Assembly: GCF_000251145.1 (NCBI RefSeq)
Contig: NZ_AIDW01000015.1
Coordinates: 62,001 to 126,000, forward strand
From: Sphingomonas sp. PAMC 26621
Lineage (GTDB): Bacteria > Pseudomonadota > Alphaproteobacteria > Sphingomonadales > Sphingomonadaceae
Direction: 5' to 3'
DNA: 64,000 nucleotides
Under the pieces are notes generated by a model. The model was not told where the DNA came from, did not search any database, and saw only the letters and a program-made list of their open reading frames with translations. A program made the translations under genes and the position numbers. Below are positions 1 to 9,059 of this stretch, in pieces. Position 1 is the first letter of the stretch; every line of letters begins with the position of its first letter.

Positions 1-213
1 ACGCCGGGCGCGGAGCGGTTCGAGGAGCGGATCGCCACCCCCGCGATCGAGATCGACGGCGACATCGCCATGGTGTGGGCACCCTATACCTTCAGCATCA
101 ACGGCACGCGCCATCACTGCGGCTACGATCATTTCGATCTGGTCCGCGAGAACGGGCGCTGGCTGGTCCAGAACATCACCTGGTCGTCGCGGACGACACC
201 TTGCGAGAACTGA
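1..213 (+). CDS. NTF2-like (SnoaL/DUF4440-type) protein, C-terminal part
   Basis: The frame is open from base 1 and stops at 211-213, giving the last 70 residues of a protein that begins outside the window. The visible part carries a WAPYTF strand, then GTRHHCGYDHF and a terminal strand RWLVQNITW. That alternation, with a buried His/Asp pocket, is typical of the last strands of the NTF2-like cone fold. Such proteins are small enzymes or ligand-binding proteins and the substrate cannot be read from the sequence. The stop lies one base before the GTG of the carboxylase gene, so the two are probably co-transcribed. Confidence 0.6.
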   Translation, partial: TPGAERFEERIATPAIEIDGDIAMVWAPYTFSINGTRHHCGYDHFDLVRENGRWLVQNITWSSRTTPCEN

Positions 214-214
214 C

Positions 215-2029
215 GTGATCCAATCGCTCCTCATCGCCAACCGCGGCGAGATCGCCTGCCGCATCATCCGCACCGCGCGCCACATGGGGGTGCGGACGAT
301 CGCGGTCTATTCGGACGCCGACGCGCAGGCGCTCCATGTCCGCGAGGCGGACGAGGCGGTCCACATCGGGCCGAGCCCGGCGCGCGAAAGCTATCTGGTC
401 GGCGACAAGATCATCGCCGCCGCGCAGCAAACCGGCGCGGAGGCGATCCATCCGGGCTACGGCTTCCTCTCCGAGAACGCCGATTTCGCGCAGGCGGTGA
501 TCGACGCGGGGCTGATTTGGGTCGGACCCAACCCCGACAGCATCCGCGCGATGGGGCTGAAGGACGCGGCCAAGGCGCGGATGATCGCGGCGGGCGTGCC
601 GGTGACGCCGGGGTATCTCGGCGAGGACCAGTCGCCCGAACGGCTCCGTGCCGAGGCGGACGCGATCGGCTATCCGGTACTGATCAAGGCGGTCGCCGGG
701 GGTGGCGGCAAGGGGATGCGGCGGGTCGAGGCGGCCGAAGAGTTCGCCGACGGGCTGTTGTCGTGCCAGCGTGAGGCGGCGTCGTCGTTCGGCGACGCGC
801 GCGTGCTGATCGAGAAGTACATTTTGTCGCCGCGCCATCTCGAGGTGCAGGTGTTCGGCGATACGCAGGGCAACGTCGTCCACCTGTTCGAGCGCGACTG
901 TTCGCTCCAGCGTCGCCACCAGAAGGTGATCGAGGAAGCGCCCGCGCCCGGCATGACGCCAGCAACCCGCACTGCAATCTGCGCCGCGGCAGTGCGCGCG
1001 GCGAAGGCTGTGAACTATGTCGGCGCGGGGACGATCGAGTTCATCGCGGACGCGAGCGAGGGGCTGCGCGCGGACCGGATCTGGTTCATGGAAATGAACA
1101 CGCGGCTGCAGGTCGAGCACCCCGTTACCGAGGAAATCACCGGGGTCGATCTGGTCGAGTGGCAGCTGCGTGTCGCCAGCGGCGAGCCGCTGCCGCATCG
1201 GCAGGACGAGCTCAGCATCAACGGCTGGGCGATGGAAGCGCGGCTGTATGCCGAGAACCCGTCGACCGGGTTCCTGCCGTCGACCGGGCCGCTCGAGCAT
1301 CTCGTGCTCCCCGACGATGCGCGCGTCGAGACCGGCGTCGAGCAGGGCGGCGCGGTGTCGCCGTTCTACGATCCGATGATCGCCAAGTTGATCGTCCATG
1401 CGCCGACGCGCGTCGCCGCGATCGACCGGCTGTGGGACGCGACCACCGATGTCGAGGTGTGGCCGGTCCAGACCAATGCGGGGTTCCTCGGGCGGTTGTG
1501 CAGCGATCCCGATTTCCGTTCGGGGGCGGTCGACACCGGGCTGATCGCGCGGCGGGGGGATGCGCTGACGCAGCCGCCGGAAACCGAGGCTGCCGCGTTG
1601 CACGCGGTTGCTGCCGCGCTGGTAAGTGGGGACGACGGCACGCCGTGGACGACGGGGAGCGGGTTCCGGCTCAACGGCGCGGCGCGGCGGACCGTGCGGA
1701 TCGTCGATCAGGCGGGGACGGTCCATGCGATCGACGACGTGACGTCCGATGACGATCTGGCGGAGGACGAGATCACGCTGTTCGCTCTTGGCGAGGCGCG
1801 GTCGTACCGGTTGTGGCGACCTTACGGGACCGCCTCCGGGGCTGCGGCGGACGGTGCGATCCTGTCGCCGATGCCGGGGCGGATCATCGCGGTCGACGTC
1901 GCGGCGGGCGATGCCGTGACCAAGGGACAGAAGCTCGTCACTCTGGAAGCGATGAAGATGGAGCACAGCCTGACCGCGCCGTTCGACGCACCGTCGCCGA
2001 GCTTTCGGCGACAAGCGGCGGACAGGTGA
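215..2029 (+). CDS. Acyl-CoA carboxylase alpha subunit (biotin carboxylase plus biotinyl domain), frameshifted near the C-terminus
   Basis: This is the biotin-carrying subunit of a methylcrotonyl-, propionyl- or acetyl-CoA carboxylase. It starts at GTG 215 with the typical SLLIANRGEIACRIIRTA N-terminus. The ATP-grasp glycine loop (GGGGKGM) and the ENxRLQVEHPVTE-type catalytic segment are present, followed by the biotin carboxylase C domain. The biotinylation motif EAMKMEH places the acceptor lysine at about residue 581. After residue 591 the frame runs into unrelated sequence and stops at 2029. In the +1 frame the expected hammerhead end (TVAELSA..GGQVSEGMVLVRIA) continues to a stop at 2076, which would give about 620 residues. 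A missing G near 1987-1988 (GACGCACC where GACGGCACC is expected) explains this. No beta subunit is in view, so the acyl-CoA specificity is open; methylcrotonyl-CoA is the best guess. Confidence 0.88.
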   Translation: MIQSLLIANRGEIACRIIRTARHMGVRTIAVYSDADAQALHVREADEAVHIGPSPARESYLVGDKIIAAAQQTGAEAIHPGYGFLSENADFAQAVIDAGLIWVGPNPDSIRAMGLKDAAKARMIAAGVPVTPGYLGEDQSPERLRAEADAIGYPVLIKAVAGGGGKGMRRVEAAEEFADGLLSCQREAASSFGDARVLIEKYILSPRHLEVQVFGDTQGNVVHLFERDCSLQRRHQKVIEEAPAPGMTPATRTAICAAAVRAAKAVNYVGAGTIEFIADASEGLRADRIWFMEMNTRLQVEHPVTEEITGVDLVEWQLRVASGEPLPHRQDELSINGWAMEARLYAENPSTGFLPSTGPLEHLVLPDDARVETGVEQGGAVSPFYDPMIAKLIVHAPTRVAAIDRLWDATTDVEVWPVQTNAGFLGRLCSDPDFRSGAVDTGLIARRGDALTQPPETEAAALHAVAAALVSGDDGTPWTTGSGFRLNGAARRTVRIVDQAGTVHAIDDVTSDDDLAEDEITLFALGEARSYRLWRPYGTASGAAADGAILSPMPGRIIAVDVAAGDAVTKGQKLVTLEAMKMEHSLTAPFDAPSPSFRRQAADR

Positions 2030-2100
2030 GCGAGGGCATGGTGCTGGTCCGGATCGCGCGGCGGGAGTCGGTGTAGGCTGTCTTTGCAGCTGACCCGGCA

Positions 2101-2149
2101 TCCACCGTGCCGCGTGTCCTGTGCAAGGTTCGGTCAGGACCACGGTGGA
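2101..2149. terminator. Inverted repeat after the carboxylase gene
   Basis: TCCACCGTG at 2101-2109 pairs with CACGGTGGA at 2141-2149, and TCCTG at 2117-2121 pairs with CAGGA at 2135-2139, with a 7-nt bulge on the left arm. It has no T-run. It may act as a transcript end or as a degenerate REP-like element. About 160 bp without other visible signals separate it from the next start. Confidence 0.35.
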
Positions 2150-2309
2150 TTCCGGCCTGACGCCGAGATGACGGTCGCGGTGATGATCCGGTCTTTTCGA
2201 ACCTGGAACTGTCCGATTTTCTGTCGCGTGCCAGCAACCGGCACAATCTTGCGACACTTGCGCGATACCGCAGCTCCCACGCCGCGCCCTGCCAACGACC
2301 GGAACCCCG

Positions 2310-5048
2310 ATGACGCGATCGACTGTCCTGCTTACGCTCGCGCTTGCGGCGACCCCGAGCTTCGCGCTTGCCCAACAGGTGACTCCGCCTGCGCGGCCGA
2401 CCACCCCGGCGCCCGAGGCGGGCGAGGGCGGTACGGACGCTGGCGAGGACGGTCCGGACATCGTCGTGCGAGGCGCGCGCCAGCCGGGGTCGGTGGTCGG
2501 CGACATTCCGCCCGAACAGCAACTCAGCCCCGCCGACATCCGCTCCTACGGCGTCGGATCGGTCACCGAGCTGCTCGCCGAACTCAGCCCGCAGATCCGC
2601 AGCGATCGCGGCAGCGGTGGCGCGCCGGTGGTGCTGATCGACGGGAAGCGCATCTCGGGTTTCCAGGAAATCCGCGACTTGCCGACCGAGGCGATCCAGC
2701 GCGTGGATATCCTGCCCGAGGAAGTCGCGCTGAAATACGGCTATCGCGCCGACCAGAAGGTGGTCAACTTCGTGCTCCGCCGCCGATTCAGGGCAGCGAC
2801 GGTCGAACTCGCGGACCGGCTTGCGACCGCGGGTGGGCGCAACGCGCCGCAGGCCGAACTCGACCTGCTCAAGATTGCGCGGACCGGGCGGCTCAACCTT
2901 CACCTCGAATATCAGGGCGCGAACGCGCTGACCGAGGACGAGCGCGGGATCGTCCGCACGCCGACACCGTTCGCGATCGGCGGGAATGTCGTCGGCGTGG
3001 GCGGCGCGGTGATCGATCCCGCGCTCGGCACTGCGACGATCGCGGGCGTGCCGGGCACGAACCCGACGCTCGCCGATTTCGCAGGGACCGCCGGGCGCGC
3101 CAACGCGACCGACGTGACGCGCTATCGCACGCTGTTGCCCGAGACTCGCACGTTCAACGCGAATGCGACCTATGCCCGTTCGATCGGCAAGGTGTCTGCA
3201 ACGTTCAACGGGACGCTGGGTACGACCAGCAGCGATTCGCTGCTCGGGCTACCGACGGTCGCGCTGACGCTGCCCGCGGGCAACCCGTTCTCGCCGTTCG
3301 CCAATACGGTCGTGGTCGATCGCGCACTGACCGGCGACTATCTCCCGCTCGCGCAACATGGGTCGACCGTCGCAGCGCATTTCGGGACGGTGCTCAACGG
3401 CACGATCGGGACGTGGCAATGGTCGGTGACCGGCGCGTATGATCACAGCGAGGCCAAGACCTTCACCGACACCGGGCTCGACACCAGCGCGTTCCAAGCG
3501 CGGCTGCTCGGCAATGATCCGACGGCGAACCCGTTCGGGGCGCTGACCCCGGGCGTGATCGGCCCGCTGCCGTCGAACTTCGGCTATTCGGTATCGAACG
3601 AGACGCAGGTCGACGCGCTGTTCACCGGCAGCCTATTCAAGCTGCCCGCGGGCGACGTGACGACGAGCGTCCATCTCGGCGGCGACATCAACGATTTCAG
3701 CAGCCGCTCGTTTCGCGCCGGGCTGACCTCGACCGGGGCGGTGTCGCGCAAGACCGGGAGCGGTCAGCTCAACCTCGACGTACCACTCACCAGCCGCGGC
3801 AAGGATGTGCTCGGGGCGATCGGGAGCCTTTCGGTCAACGGCAATTTCGCGGTCGACCAGCTTTCGGATTTCGGGACGCTCAAGACGATCGGCTACGGGC
3901 TCAACTGGTCACCGGTCGTCCCGCTACGCATCATCGCGTCGGTCACCGACCAGGATGGCGCACCGACCCCGCAACAGCTCGGCAACCCGCAGATCACCAC
4001 GCCCAACGTCGCGGTGTTCGATTATGTGCTGGGCCAGAATGCGGTGGTGACGACGCTGTCGGGGGGCAACCCCAATTTACGCGCGAGCAACAGCCATACG
4101 GTCAAGGTCGGCGCGACGCTCAAGCCGTGGAGCACCAGGCAACTCACGCTGTCCGCCAATTATGTCCAGGCGCGGGTGGAGAACCCGATCGTCGCGTTCC
4201 CGACCGCGACCGCCGCGATCGAAACGGCGTTCCCCGATCGCTTCACGCGCGGAGCGGACGGGGTGCTGCAACGGCTCGATACGCGGCCGATCAATTTCGC
4301 CGAGACGAGCCGGTCCGAACTGCGGTGGGGGATCAACTTCTCGGCACCGCTCAAGTCCAAGCTTCAGAAGCAGTTCGAGGCGTTTCGCGCCGGGACCGGG
4401 CCGAACCCGTTCGCGGGGCTGCGCCCGCCGGGGGGCGGGCGGCCTGGAGACGGTCCTGCGGCCGGCGGTCGTGGTCCCGGTGGTCCGGGTGGCCCCGGTG
4501 GTGCTGGTGGCCCGGGCGGTGGTGGCGGTCGCGGGTTCGGCGGCGGCGGGCGGGGCAATGCCGGCGGACGGTTGCAGTTCGCGCTGTATCACACCTGGCA
4601 TTTCACCAATCGCGTGCTCGTCCAGGGCGGACCTGCGCTCGACCTGCTCAACGGCGATGCGATCGGATCGAGCGGCGGGCAGCCGCGCCATGAGCTCGAG
4701 GGGCAGGCGGGCTATAACAACAACGGCCTCGGCGTGCGCTTCTCGGCCAATTGGCAGAGCGCGACCGATGTCAACGGCGGGACGCTTGGCAACCCGCAGA
4801 ACCTCCGCTTCTCGGGGCTCGGGACGGTCGGGGTGCGGCTGTTCGGCGATCTCGGGCAGCGGCTCGATCTGGTCAAGGCGCATCCGTGGGTGCGCGGGAT
4901 GCGGGTCGCGGTGTCGGTCGATAACCTGTTCGACACGCGCCAGCGCGTGACTGACGCCAATGGCACGACGCCGGTGGCGTATCAGCCGGGCTATCTCAAC
5001 CCGCTCGGGCGGACGGTGCGGGTGTCGGTCCGGAAGCTGTTTTTCTGA
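2310..5048 (+). CDS. TonB-dependent outer membrane receptor with glycine-rich insert
   Basis: This is a 912-residue outer membrane active transporter. A signal peptide (first ~22 residues, ending ALAQQ) is followed by a TonB-box-like DIVVRGARQ, then a plug domain with VLIDGKRISGF and RVDILPEEVALKYGY, and a long beta-barrel. Residues ~700-750 are a low-complexity Gly/Pro/Arg stretch, probably an extracellular loop, after which barrel strands resume. The C-terminus ends in an aromatic residue (RKLFF), as expected for insertion by the Bam complex. The substrate is unknown: no neighbouring gene points to one, and the plug differs from common siderophore receptors. Confidence 0.85.
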   Translation: MTRSTVLLTLALAATPSFALAQQVTPPARPTTPAPEAGEGGTDAGEDGPDIVVRGARQPGSVVGDIPPEQQLSPADIRSYGVGSVTELLAELSPQIRSDRGSGGAPVVLIDGKRISGFQEIRDLPTEAIQRVDILPEEVALKYGYRADQKVVNFVLRRRFRAATVELADRLATAGGRNAPQAELDLLKIARTGRLNLHLEYQGANALTEDERGIVRTPTPFAIGGNVVGVGGAVIDPALGTATIAGVPGTNPTLADFAGTAGRANATDVTRYRTLLPETRTFNANATYARSIGKVSATFNGTLGTTSSDSLLGLPTVALTLPAGNPFSPFANTVVVDRALTGDYLPLAQHGSTVAAHFGTVLNGTIGTWQWSVTGAYDHSEAKTFTDTGLDTSAFQARLLGNDPTANPFGALTPGVIGPLPSNFGYSVSNETQVDALFTGSLFKLPAGDVTTSVHLGGDINDFSSRSFRAGLTSTGAVSRKTGSGQLNLDVPLTSRGKDVLGAIGSLSVNGNFAVDQLSDFGTLKTIGYGLNWSPVVPLRIIASVTDQDGAPTPQQLGNPQITTPNVAVFDYVLGQNAVVTTLSGGNPNLRASNSHTVKVGATLKPWSTRQLTLSANYVQARVENPIVAFPTATAAIETAFPDRFTRGADGVLQRLDTRPINFAETSRSELRWGINFSAPLKSKLQKQFEAFRAGTGPNPFAGLRPPGGGRPGDGPAAGGRGPGGPGGPGGAGGPGGGGGRGFGGGGRGNAGGRLQFALYHTWHFTNRVLVQGGPALDLLNGDAIGSSGGQPRHELEGQAGYNNNGLGVRFSANWQSATDVNGGTLGNPQNLRFSGLGTVGVRLFGDLGQRLDLVKAHPWVRGMRVAVSVDNLFDTRQRVTDANGTTPVAYQPGYLNPLGRTVRVSVRKLFF
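4420..4560 (+). repeat. Low-complexity Gly/Pro-coding tract inside the TonB receptor
   Basis: Imperfect GGTGGTCC/GGCCCGGG-type units encode runs of GGPGG and RGFGGGGRG. The tract stays in frame and lies within the barrel domain. It can expand or contract by slippage. Confidence 0.7.
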
Positions 5049-5095
5049 ACGGTTCAATGCCCTCGGGGCGGTTTTGCCCTTCATCCTGAGCGCTT

Positions 5096-5113
5096 CCCCG
5101 GCGAAGGCCGGGG
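5096..5113. repeat. REP-like palindrome between convergent genes
   Basis: CCCCGGC-GAAG-GCCGGGG is a perfect 7-4-7 inverted repeat lying between the convergent TonB receptor and flavoprotein genes. The same 18 bases occur in reverse complement at 52608-52625. It can serve both genes as a transcript end. The rest of the 5049-5227 gap shows no gene. Confidence 0.5.
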
Positions 5114-5227
5114 CCCGGTCGAAGGGGTCGCGGTAACGAAGCGCGGTGTGTGCCGTCGAATGGTATCGCTACTGGGCCGCGGCCGTCACCAGGGAAGCAA
5201 TTCCAAGAGTATGGCAAGCCCGCTCCC

Positions 5228-5914
5228 TCACTCCGCGATCGCGAAGCTTTCGAGCGCGCGCCGCGCGCCGATCGCATGACGTGCGGCGGCGAGAGTGCTG
5301 CACAAGGCGCGCGCGGTCTGCTCGACCGTTTCCAGCATCTCGCGCGCATATTGCGGGTCGAGATCGTCGACCACCGCCTCGAAATGGGTGTGCCCGCCAT
5401 CCGCCATCCCGAAGATCGACAGCAGGTAGCGATCGAATGCCTGATGGAGCGACTGCCACTGGCCCTGTTCCTCGAGCCATGCGCGTGTCGTCGCGGAGGT
5501 CGACAGGGTCGCGAAGGTGCGGCCGTCGAGCACCGCGTCGGGGACGTTGTGCGCGATCGAATCCGGGGTCAGCGCGGCGCCGAGCACGCGGTCGACATAG
5601 CCCTTGATGATCGCGGGCGGCATGCCGAACCACAAGGGATAGACGAAGACCACGACATCGGCCTGCCTGAGCAACCCGAGTTCGCGCGACACGTCCGATG
5701 ACAGGTGGTTGCCAAGCGATCCCGGACGATGGTCCGCGCGCAGACGCGGGTCGAAATCGAGGACGTACAGATCGCGCAGGTCCGCTTCCTGCCCACAGGA
5801 TCGGACCGTTTCGCAATAGCGTTCGGCGATGGCATGGTTGAAGCTGCCCTCGGCGGGATGGCCGAGAACGACGACATGGCGAAGCGCGGGGGGAGTGCTG
5901 TCGAAATGGGCCAC
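5228..5914 (-). CDS. NAD(P)H-dependent quinone/FMN reductase, flavodoxin-like fold
   Basis: A 228-residue cytoplasmic flavoprotein of the NQO1/KefF type that passes hydride from NAD(P)H through a bound flavin to quinones or similar acceptors. The N-terminus HVVVLGHPAEGSFNHAIAE is the family's FMN-binding strand-loop (GHP..GSFN). VVVFVYPLWFGMPPAIIKGY is the conserved W-[FY]-G-x-P-A segment. The GTG at 5914 was chosen because a GGAG sits about 8 bases upstream and the fold begins a few residues later; no in-frame ATG is closer. It is the first gene after the minus-strand TonB receptor (119-bp gap) and may be read with it. Confidence 0.8.
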   Translation of the reverse strand: MAHFDSTPPALRHVVVLGHPAEGSFNHAIAERYCETVRSCGQEADLRDLYVLDFDPRLRADHRPGSLGNHLSSDVSRELGLLRQADVVVFVYPLWFGMPPAIIKGYVDRVLGAALTPDSIAHNVPDAVLDGRTFATLSTSATTRAWLEEQGQWQSLHQAFDRYLLSIFGMADGGHTHFEAVVDDLDPQYAREMLETVEQTARALCSTLAAARHAIGARRALESFAIAE

Positions 5915-6033
5915 GGCGGATCTCCGGATAGAGGACGCGCCGGCTCGCCCCCTTGGCCAAGCCGGACCTTGCGTTTGGGCGATCCTGCGCCCCGCTGGAT
6001 CGCGGCGCCATCCGTAGAGATACGCAGGCTTTA

Positions 6034-8406
6034 CTAGCGCGCGCGCAACGTAATGCCGATCGTGCGCGGTTCGCTGGGCGTGCCGAGGATAAGGCCCGAA
6101 TTGCCGGCCTGGATCGTCAGGTTCTGGATATAGTTCGAATCGAACAGATTGCGCACGAAGACCGCGATTTCCAGCCCGCTCGTCGCGTGGAAGCCGAGGC
6201 TTGCGTTGGTCTGGTTGAACCCGTCGATCAGGGTGTAGCGCGAAAGCGTCGGGTCGCCGTAATAGCTCGAGCGGAAGTTCGAATCGGCGTGCAGGACGAT
6301 AGCGCCCGGTCCAATCGGCTGCGCATAGTCGAGCCCGATCGTCTCCGACCATCTCGACAGGCCCGCGAGCGGACGTCCGGTCAGGTTGCACGCGGTCGTC
6401 GCGTTGGTCTGGAGTTCAAGCGGGCACGGGCCGGCCGGATAGTTGGAGTAGCGGCCGTTGGCGTACGCCATGTTCGCGCGCAGTTGCAGCGTGCGGGTAA
6501 CCTGTGCGGTGACGTCGGCCTCGACGCCCTTCACCGTCACTTTCGGGATATTCGACAGATAGCCGCGCAGCGCGACCGTTTGCGAGCTGTCGACCAGCGT
6601 CGCCTGGAAATCGCGAACGTCGGTCAGATAGCTTGCGAGATTGACCGTCAGTCGCCGGTCGAACAGTTGCGATTTCAGTCCCACTTCATAGGTCTGATTG
6701 CGCTCGGGGCGGATCAATGCAGTGGTCAGCACCGCTTGGTTCTGCGCGTCGAGCGGCAGACCCGACAGGTTGATCCCGCCCGATTTGAACCCGCGCGCAT
6801 AGCTGCCGTAGGCGAGCACGCGGTCAGTCATCTGCCACGCGATATTGGCGCGGCCCGACAGGTTGCTCTCGTCGTCATGCGCATCGTAGCTTTGCGGCCG
6901 CAGCACGCCGAGCTTGGCGTTGAGCAGCGCGGTGTTGGTCGTCTGCAACCCGCCGAAGACGTAGGTCGCATACGTGCCGTCCTTGACCTCATAGGTATAG
7001 CGCAGCCCCCCGGTCAGCGTGATCCGGGGCAGGATCTTGTAATTGAGCTCCGCGAAGGCGGCATAACTGTCCTGTTTCAGCCGCGTGCTGCCATCGGTGC
7101 CATAGCCGTCGAGCAGGTTGGTTGGGACGCGGACGGTGCTCGCGCCGGTGCCGGTCGTGGGGCCGATCAGCCAATAGGCCGCCTGCGATCCATAGACACT
7201 GTTGGGGCGGCCGACGATTTTCTGGTCGAAGACATAGAGCCCCGCGACATAGCCGAGCGGGTGATCGCCGTTCGACGCGAGGCGAAGTTCCTGGCTGAAC
7301 TGGTCCTGCCGCGACGGGATATGCTGGATCAGCTGGATCGGGACGCCGGTATAGTCGCGGTCGTTCGCCGCATCCCAGTTCCAGAACCGCCACGCGCTGA
7401 CCGAGGTGAGCGTGCCGAACCCGAGGTTCCAGTCGGCGATTGCCGAGACGCCGCCTTCGTTGGTGGTAACGCCGAGCGGCGCGTCGATGTCGGTCTTGCG
7501 GTCATAGGGGTTGGTGCTGGGGGGCGCATAGTTCAGCCCCGCCGAAAGCGCCGGATATTGCCGTGCCCCCGGGCGCAGGCTCTGCCCGACGCGCAGGTAC
7601 ACCTGCGTGCAGCATTCGCTTTCGAAATTGGTGAAGTCGGCGGTGAGCCGGAGCGAGAAATCGGTGGTGGGGCGGAACAGCAACTGGCCGCGGATCGCCT
7701 GATTGCCGATCCCGTTCTGCCGCGCGCCGGTCGCAACGTTGCGGATGGTGCCGTCACGGCGAGTGACCAGCCCCGAGACGCGGAACGCGAGCGTGTCGCC
7801 GACCAGTGGGCCTGAGGCGGATGCCTTGGCCTGGACGAAATTATAGCTGCCGACCGACAGTTCCTCGCTCGCCTCGGCGGTGAAGGTCGGTGCGCGCGTG
7901 ACGATGTTGATCGCGCCCGCCGTGGTATTCTTGCCGAACAGCGTACCCTGAGGGCCGCGCAACACTTCGATCCGTTCGATATCCGAGAAATCGAACGCGG
8001 CGGTCGCCGGGCGCGCGTGATAGACCTGGTCGACATAGAAGCCGACGCCGGGCTCCAGACCGTCGTTCGCCTGGCTCACCGCAACGATACTGCTGCCCAG
8101 GCCGCGGATTGTGAAGGCGGTATTGCGCGGATTGGCCGAGCTGTAGGTCAGGCTCGGCACCAGCAGGCTGAGCTGCTGCGTATTCACCGTGTACGACCGG
8201 TCGATCAATGTTCCCCCGACGACCGAGACCGCGAGCGGGACGGTTTGAAGGTCCTCGTCGCGGCGGCGGGCGGTGACGATGATCTCGCTATCGTCCGAGG
8301 TCGCCGCGGCCGGCGCCGTCGACGCGTCGCGCGCCGCGGCGGGACTGGCGCCGCCGATGATGAACGCCGCCGTCGAGATCAAGACGGCCCAAGTCGCTGT
8401 TCGCAT
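6034..8406 (-). CDS. TonB-dependent receptor
   Basis: A 790-residue outer membrane receptor. The start at 8406 was chosen because it opens a clean signal peptide (MRTATWAVLISTAAFIIGG, cleaved near SPAAA). Upstream in-frame codons run back through a terminator and are unlikely to be translated. A TonB box (SEIIVTARRR) precedes the plug, which has the sphingomonad pattern FTIRGLGSS, VGFYVDQVY and RIEVLRGPQGTLFGKNTTAGAINIVT. Barrel strands fill the rest. The protein ends in TLRAR rather than the usual terminal Phe, which is slightly atypical. The pattern resembles receptors for oligomeric or aromatic nutrients in this order, but the substrate cannot be assigned. Confidence 0.88.
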   Translation of the reverse strand: MRTATWAVLISTAAFIIGGASPAAARDASTAPAAATSDDSEIIVTARRRDEDLQTVPLAVSVVGGTLIDRSYTVNTQQLSLLVPSLTYSSANPRNTAFTIRGLGSSIVAVSQANDGLEPGVGFYVDQVYHARPATAAFDFSDIERIEVLRGPQGTLFGKNTTAGAINIVTRAPTFTAEASEELSVGSYNFVQAKASASGPLVGDTLAFRVSGLVTRRDGTIRNVATGARQNGIGNQAIRGQLLFRPTTDFSLRLTADFTNFESECCTQVYLRVGQSLRPGARQYPALSAGLNYAPPSTNPYDRKTDIDAPLGVTTNEGGVSAIADWNLGFGTLTSVSAWRFWNWDAANDRDYTGVPIQLIQHIPSRQDQFSQELRLASNGDHPLGYVAGLYVFDQKIVGRPNSVYGSQAAYWLIGPTTGTGASTVRVPTNLLDGYGTDGSTRLKQDSYAAFAELNYKILPRITLTGGLRYTYEVKDGTYATYVFGGLQTTNTALLNAKLGVLRPQSYDAHDDESNLSGRANIAWQMTDRVLAYGSYARGFKSGGINLSGLPLDAQNQAVLTTALIRPERNQTYEVGLKSQLFDRRLTVNLASYLTDVRDFQATLVDSSQTVALRGYLSNIPKVTVKGVEADVTAQVTRTLQLRANMAYANGRYSNYPAGPCPLELQTNATTACNLTGRPLAGLSRWSETIGLDYAQPIGPGAIVLHADSNFRSSYYGDPTLSRYTLIDGFNQTNASLGFHATSGLEIAVFVRNLFDSNYIQNLTIQAGNSGLILGTPSEPRTIGITLRAR

Positions 8407-8503
8407 GCAATCCCCGTCGTTCCCTCGCCAGACCGGCGACTCGCTATATTCCTTGGGATATAGCGAACGATACGAAGGTGTCTCGCGCGAATTGGCACGA
8501 GAC

Positions 8504-8533
8504 AAAAAAGAAGCCCCGGTTTCCCGAGGCTTC
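8504..8533 (-). terminator. Rho-independent terminator of the small secreted-protein gene
   Basis: Read on the minus strand, GAAGCCTCGG-GAAA-CCGGGGCTTC forms a 10-bp stem with one imperfect pair, followed by six Ts (8509-8504). It lies about 75 bp downstream of the small gene at 8606-8875 and upstream of the TonB receptor start at 8406, so it insulates the two. Confidence 0.85.
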
Positions 8534-8605
8534 AAAGTCTGGTCATGAACCGTCGAGGATCAGGGTGGGGGGAACGACGGTCCCGCGGGTCGCTGGAGCT
8601 TTGGC

Positions 8606-8875
8606 TCAGTCGAGCCCGACTTCGCGCGAAGCCAGGGGGAGCTTCGGCGAAAGCGCGGCAATCTCGGAACGGGCGATCTGGCGGCAATTCTGCGGCTGGA
8701 AGATCAGGCCCTTTCCGGTCTGCATATGGGGCTGGCGGAGCTGGCACCGCGCGAAGGCGGTCTGCTCGGTGCGAGACATCGCGGTCGCACGGTCGGCGCT
8801 ACCGCCGGCAAAGGCCGGAGCGGCGGCAAGGACGAGCACGGGAAGCGCGGCGGCGGTAAGGATCTGGCGGAACAT
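8606..8875 (-). CDS. Small exported protein of unknown function
   Basis: A 90-residue protein. The ATG at 8875 starts a signal peptide (MFRQILTAAALPVLVLAAAP, cleavage near AFAGG). The mature part is about 65 residues with two cysteines (CQLRQPHM and QNCRQIA) that could form a periplasmic disulfide. A GGAG lies upstream of this start. It is divergent from the response regulator gene, with about 184 bp between them, and could be a target or a partner of that two-component system; that is inference from position only. No family was recognised. Confidence 0.6.
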   Translation of the reverse strand: MFRQILTAAALPVLVLAAAPAFAGGSADRATAMSRTEQTAFARCQLRQPHMQTGKGLIFQPQNCRQIARSEIAALSPKLPLASREVGLD

Positions 8876-9059
8876 CACAGTGCAATCTCCGAGGGAGTTC
8901 GATGACCACCAGATACGCCAGGCGTCTTGCCAGCCCTTCGCTGGCGTGTGAGGAAACGTTGCTCGCCGCGGGCCGTAACGGAAAGTCATGGTCCGTTGAC
9001 CGCGCGGGCCCGCAACCGTACCGAAACAATTCCGGCTCCCCAACGGTTACGCGCTGCAT

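Noticed and set aside
176..2539. 787-codon open frame on the minus strand opposite the carboxylase gene
   Set aside because: It is Arg/Pro/His-rich with no domain pattern and mirrors a well-supported gene; long antisense frames are expected at this GC content.
8406..8535. 43-residue N-terminal extension of the TonB receptor
   Set aside because: It would be read through a strong terminator and hides a good signal peptide starting at 8406.
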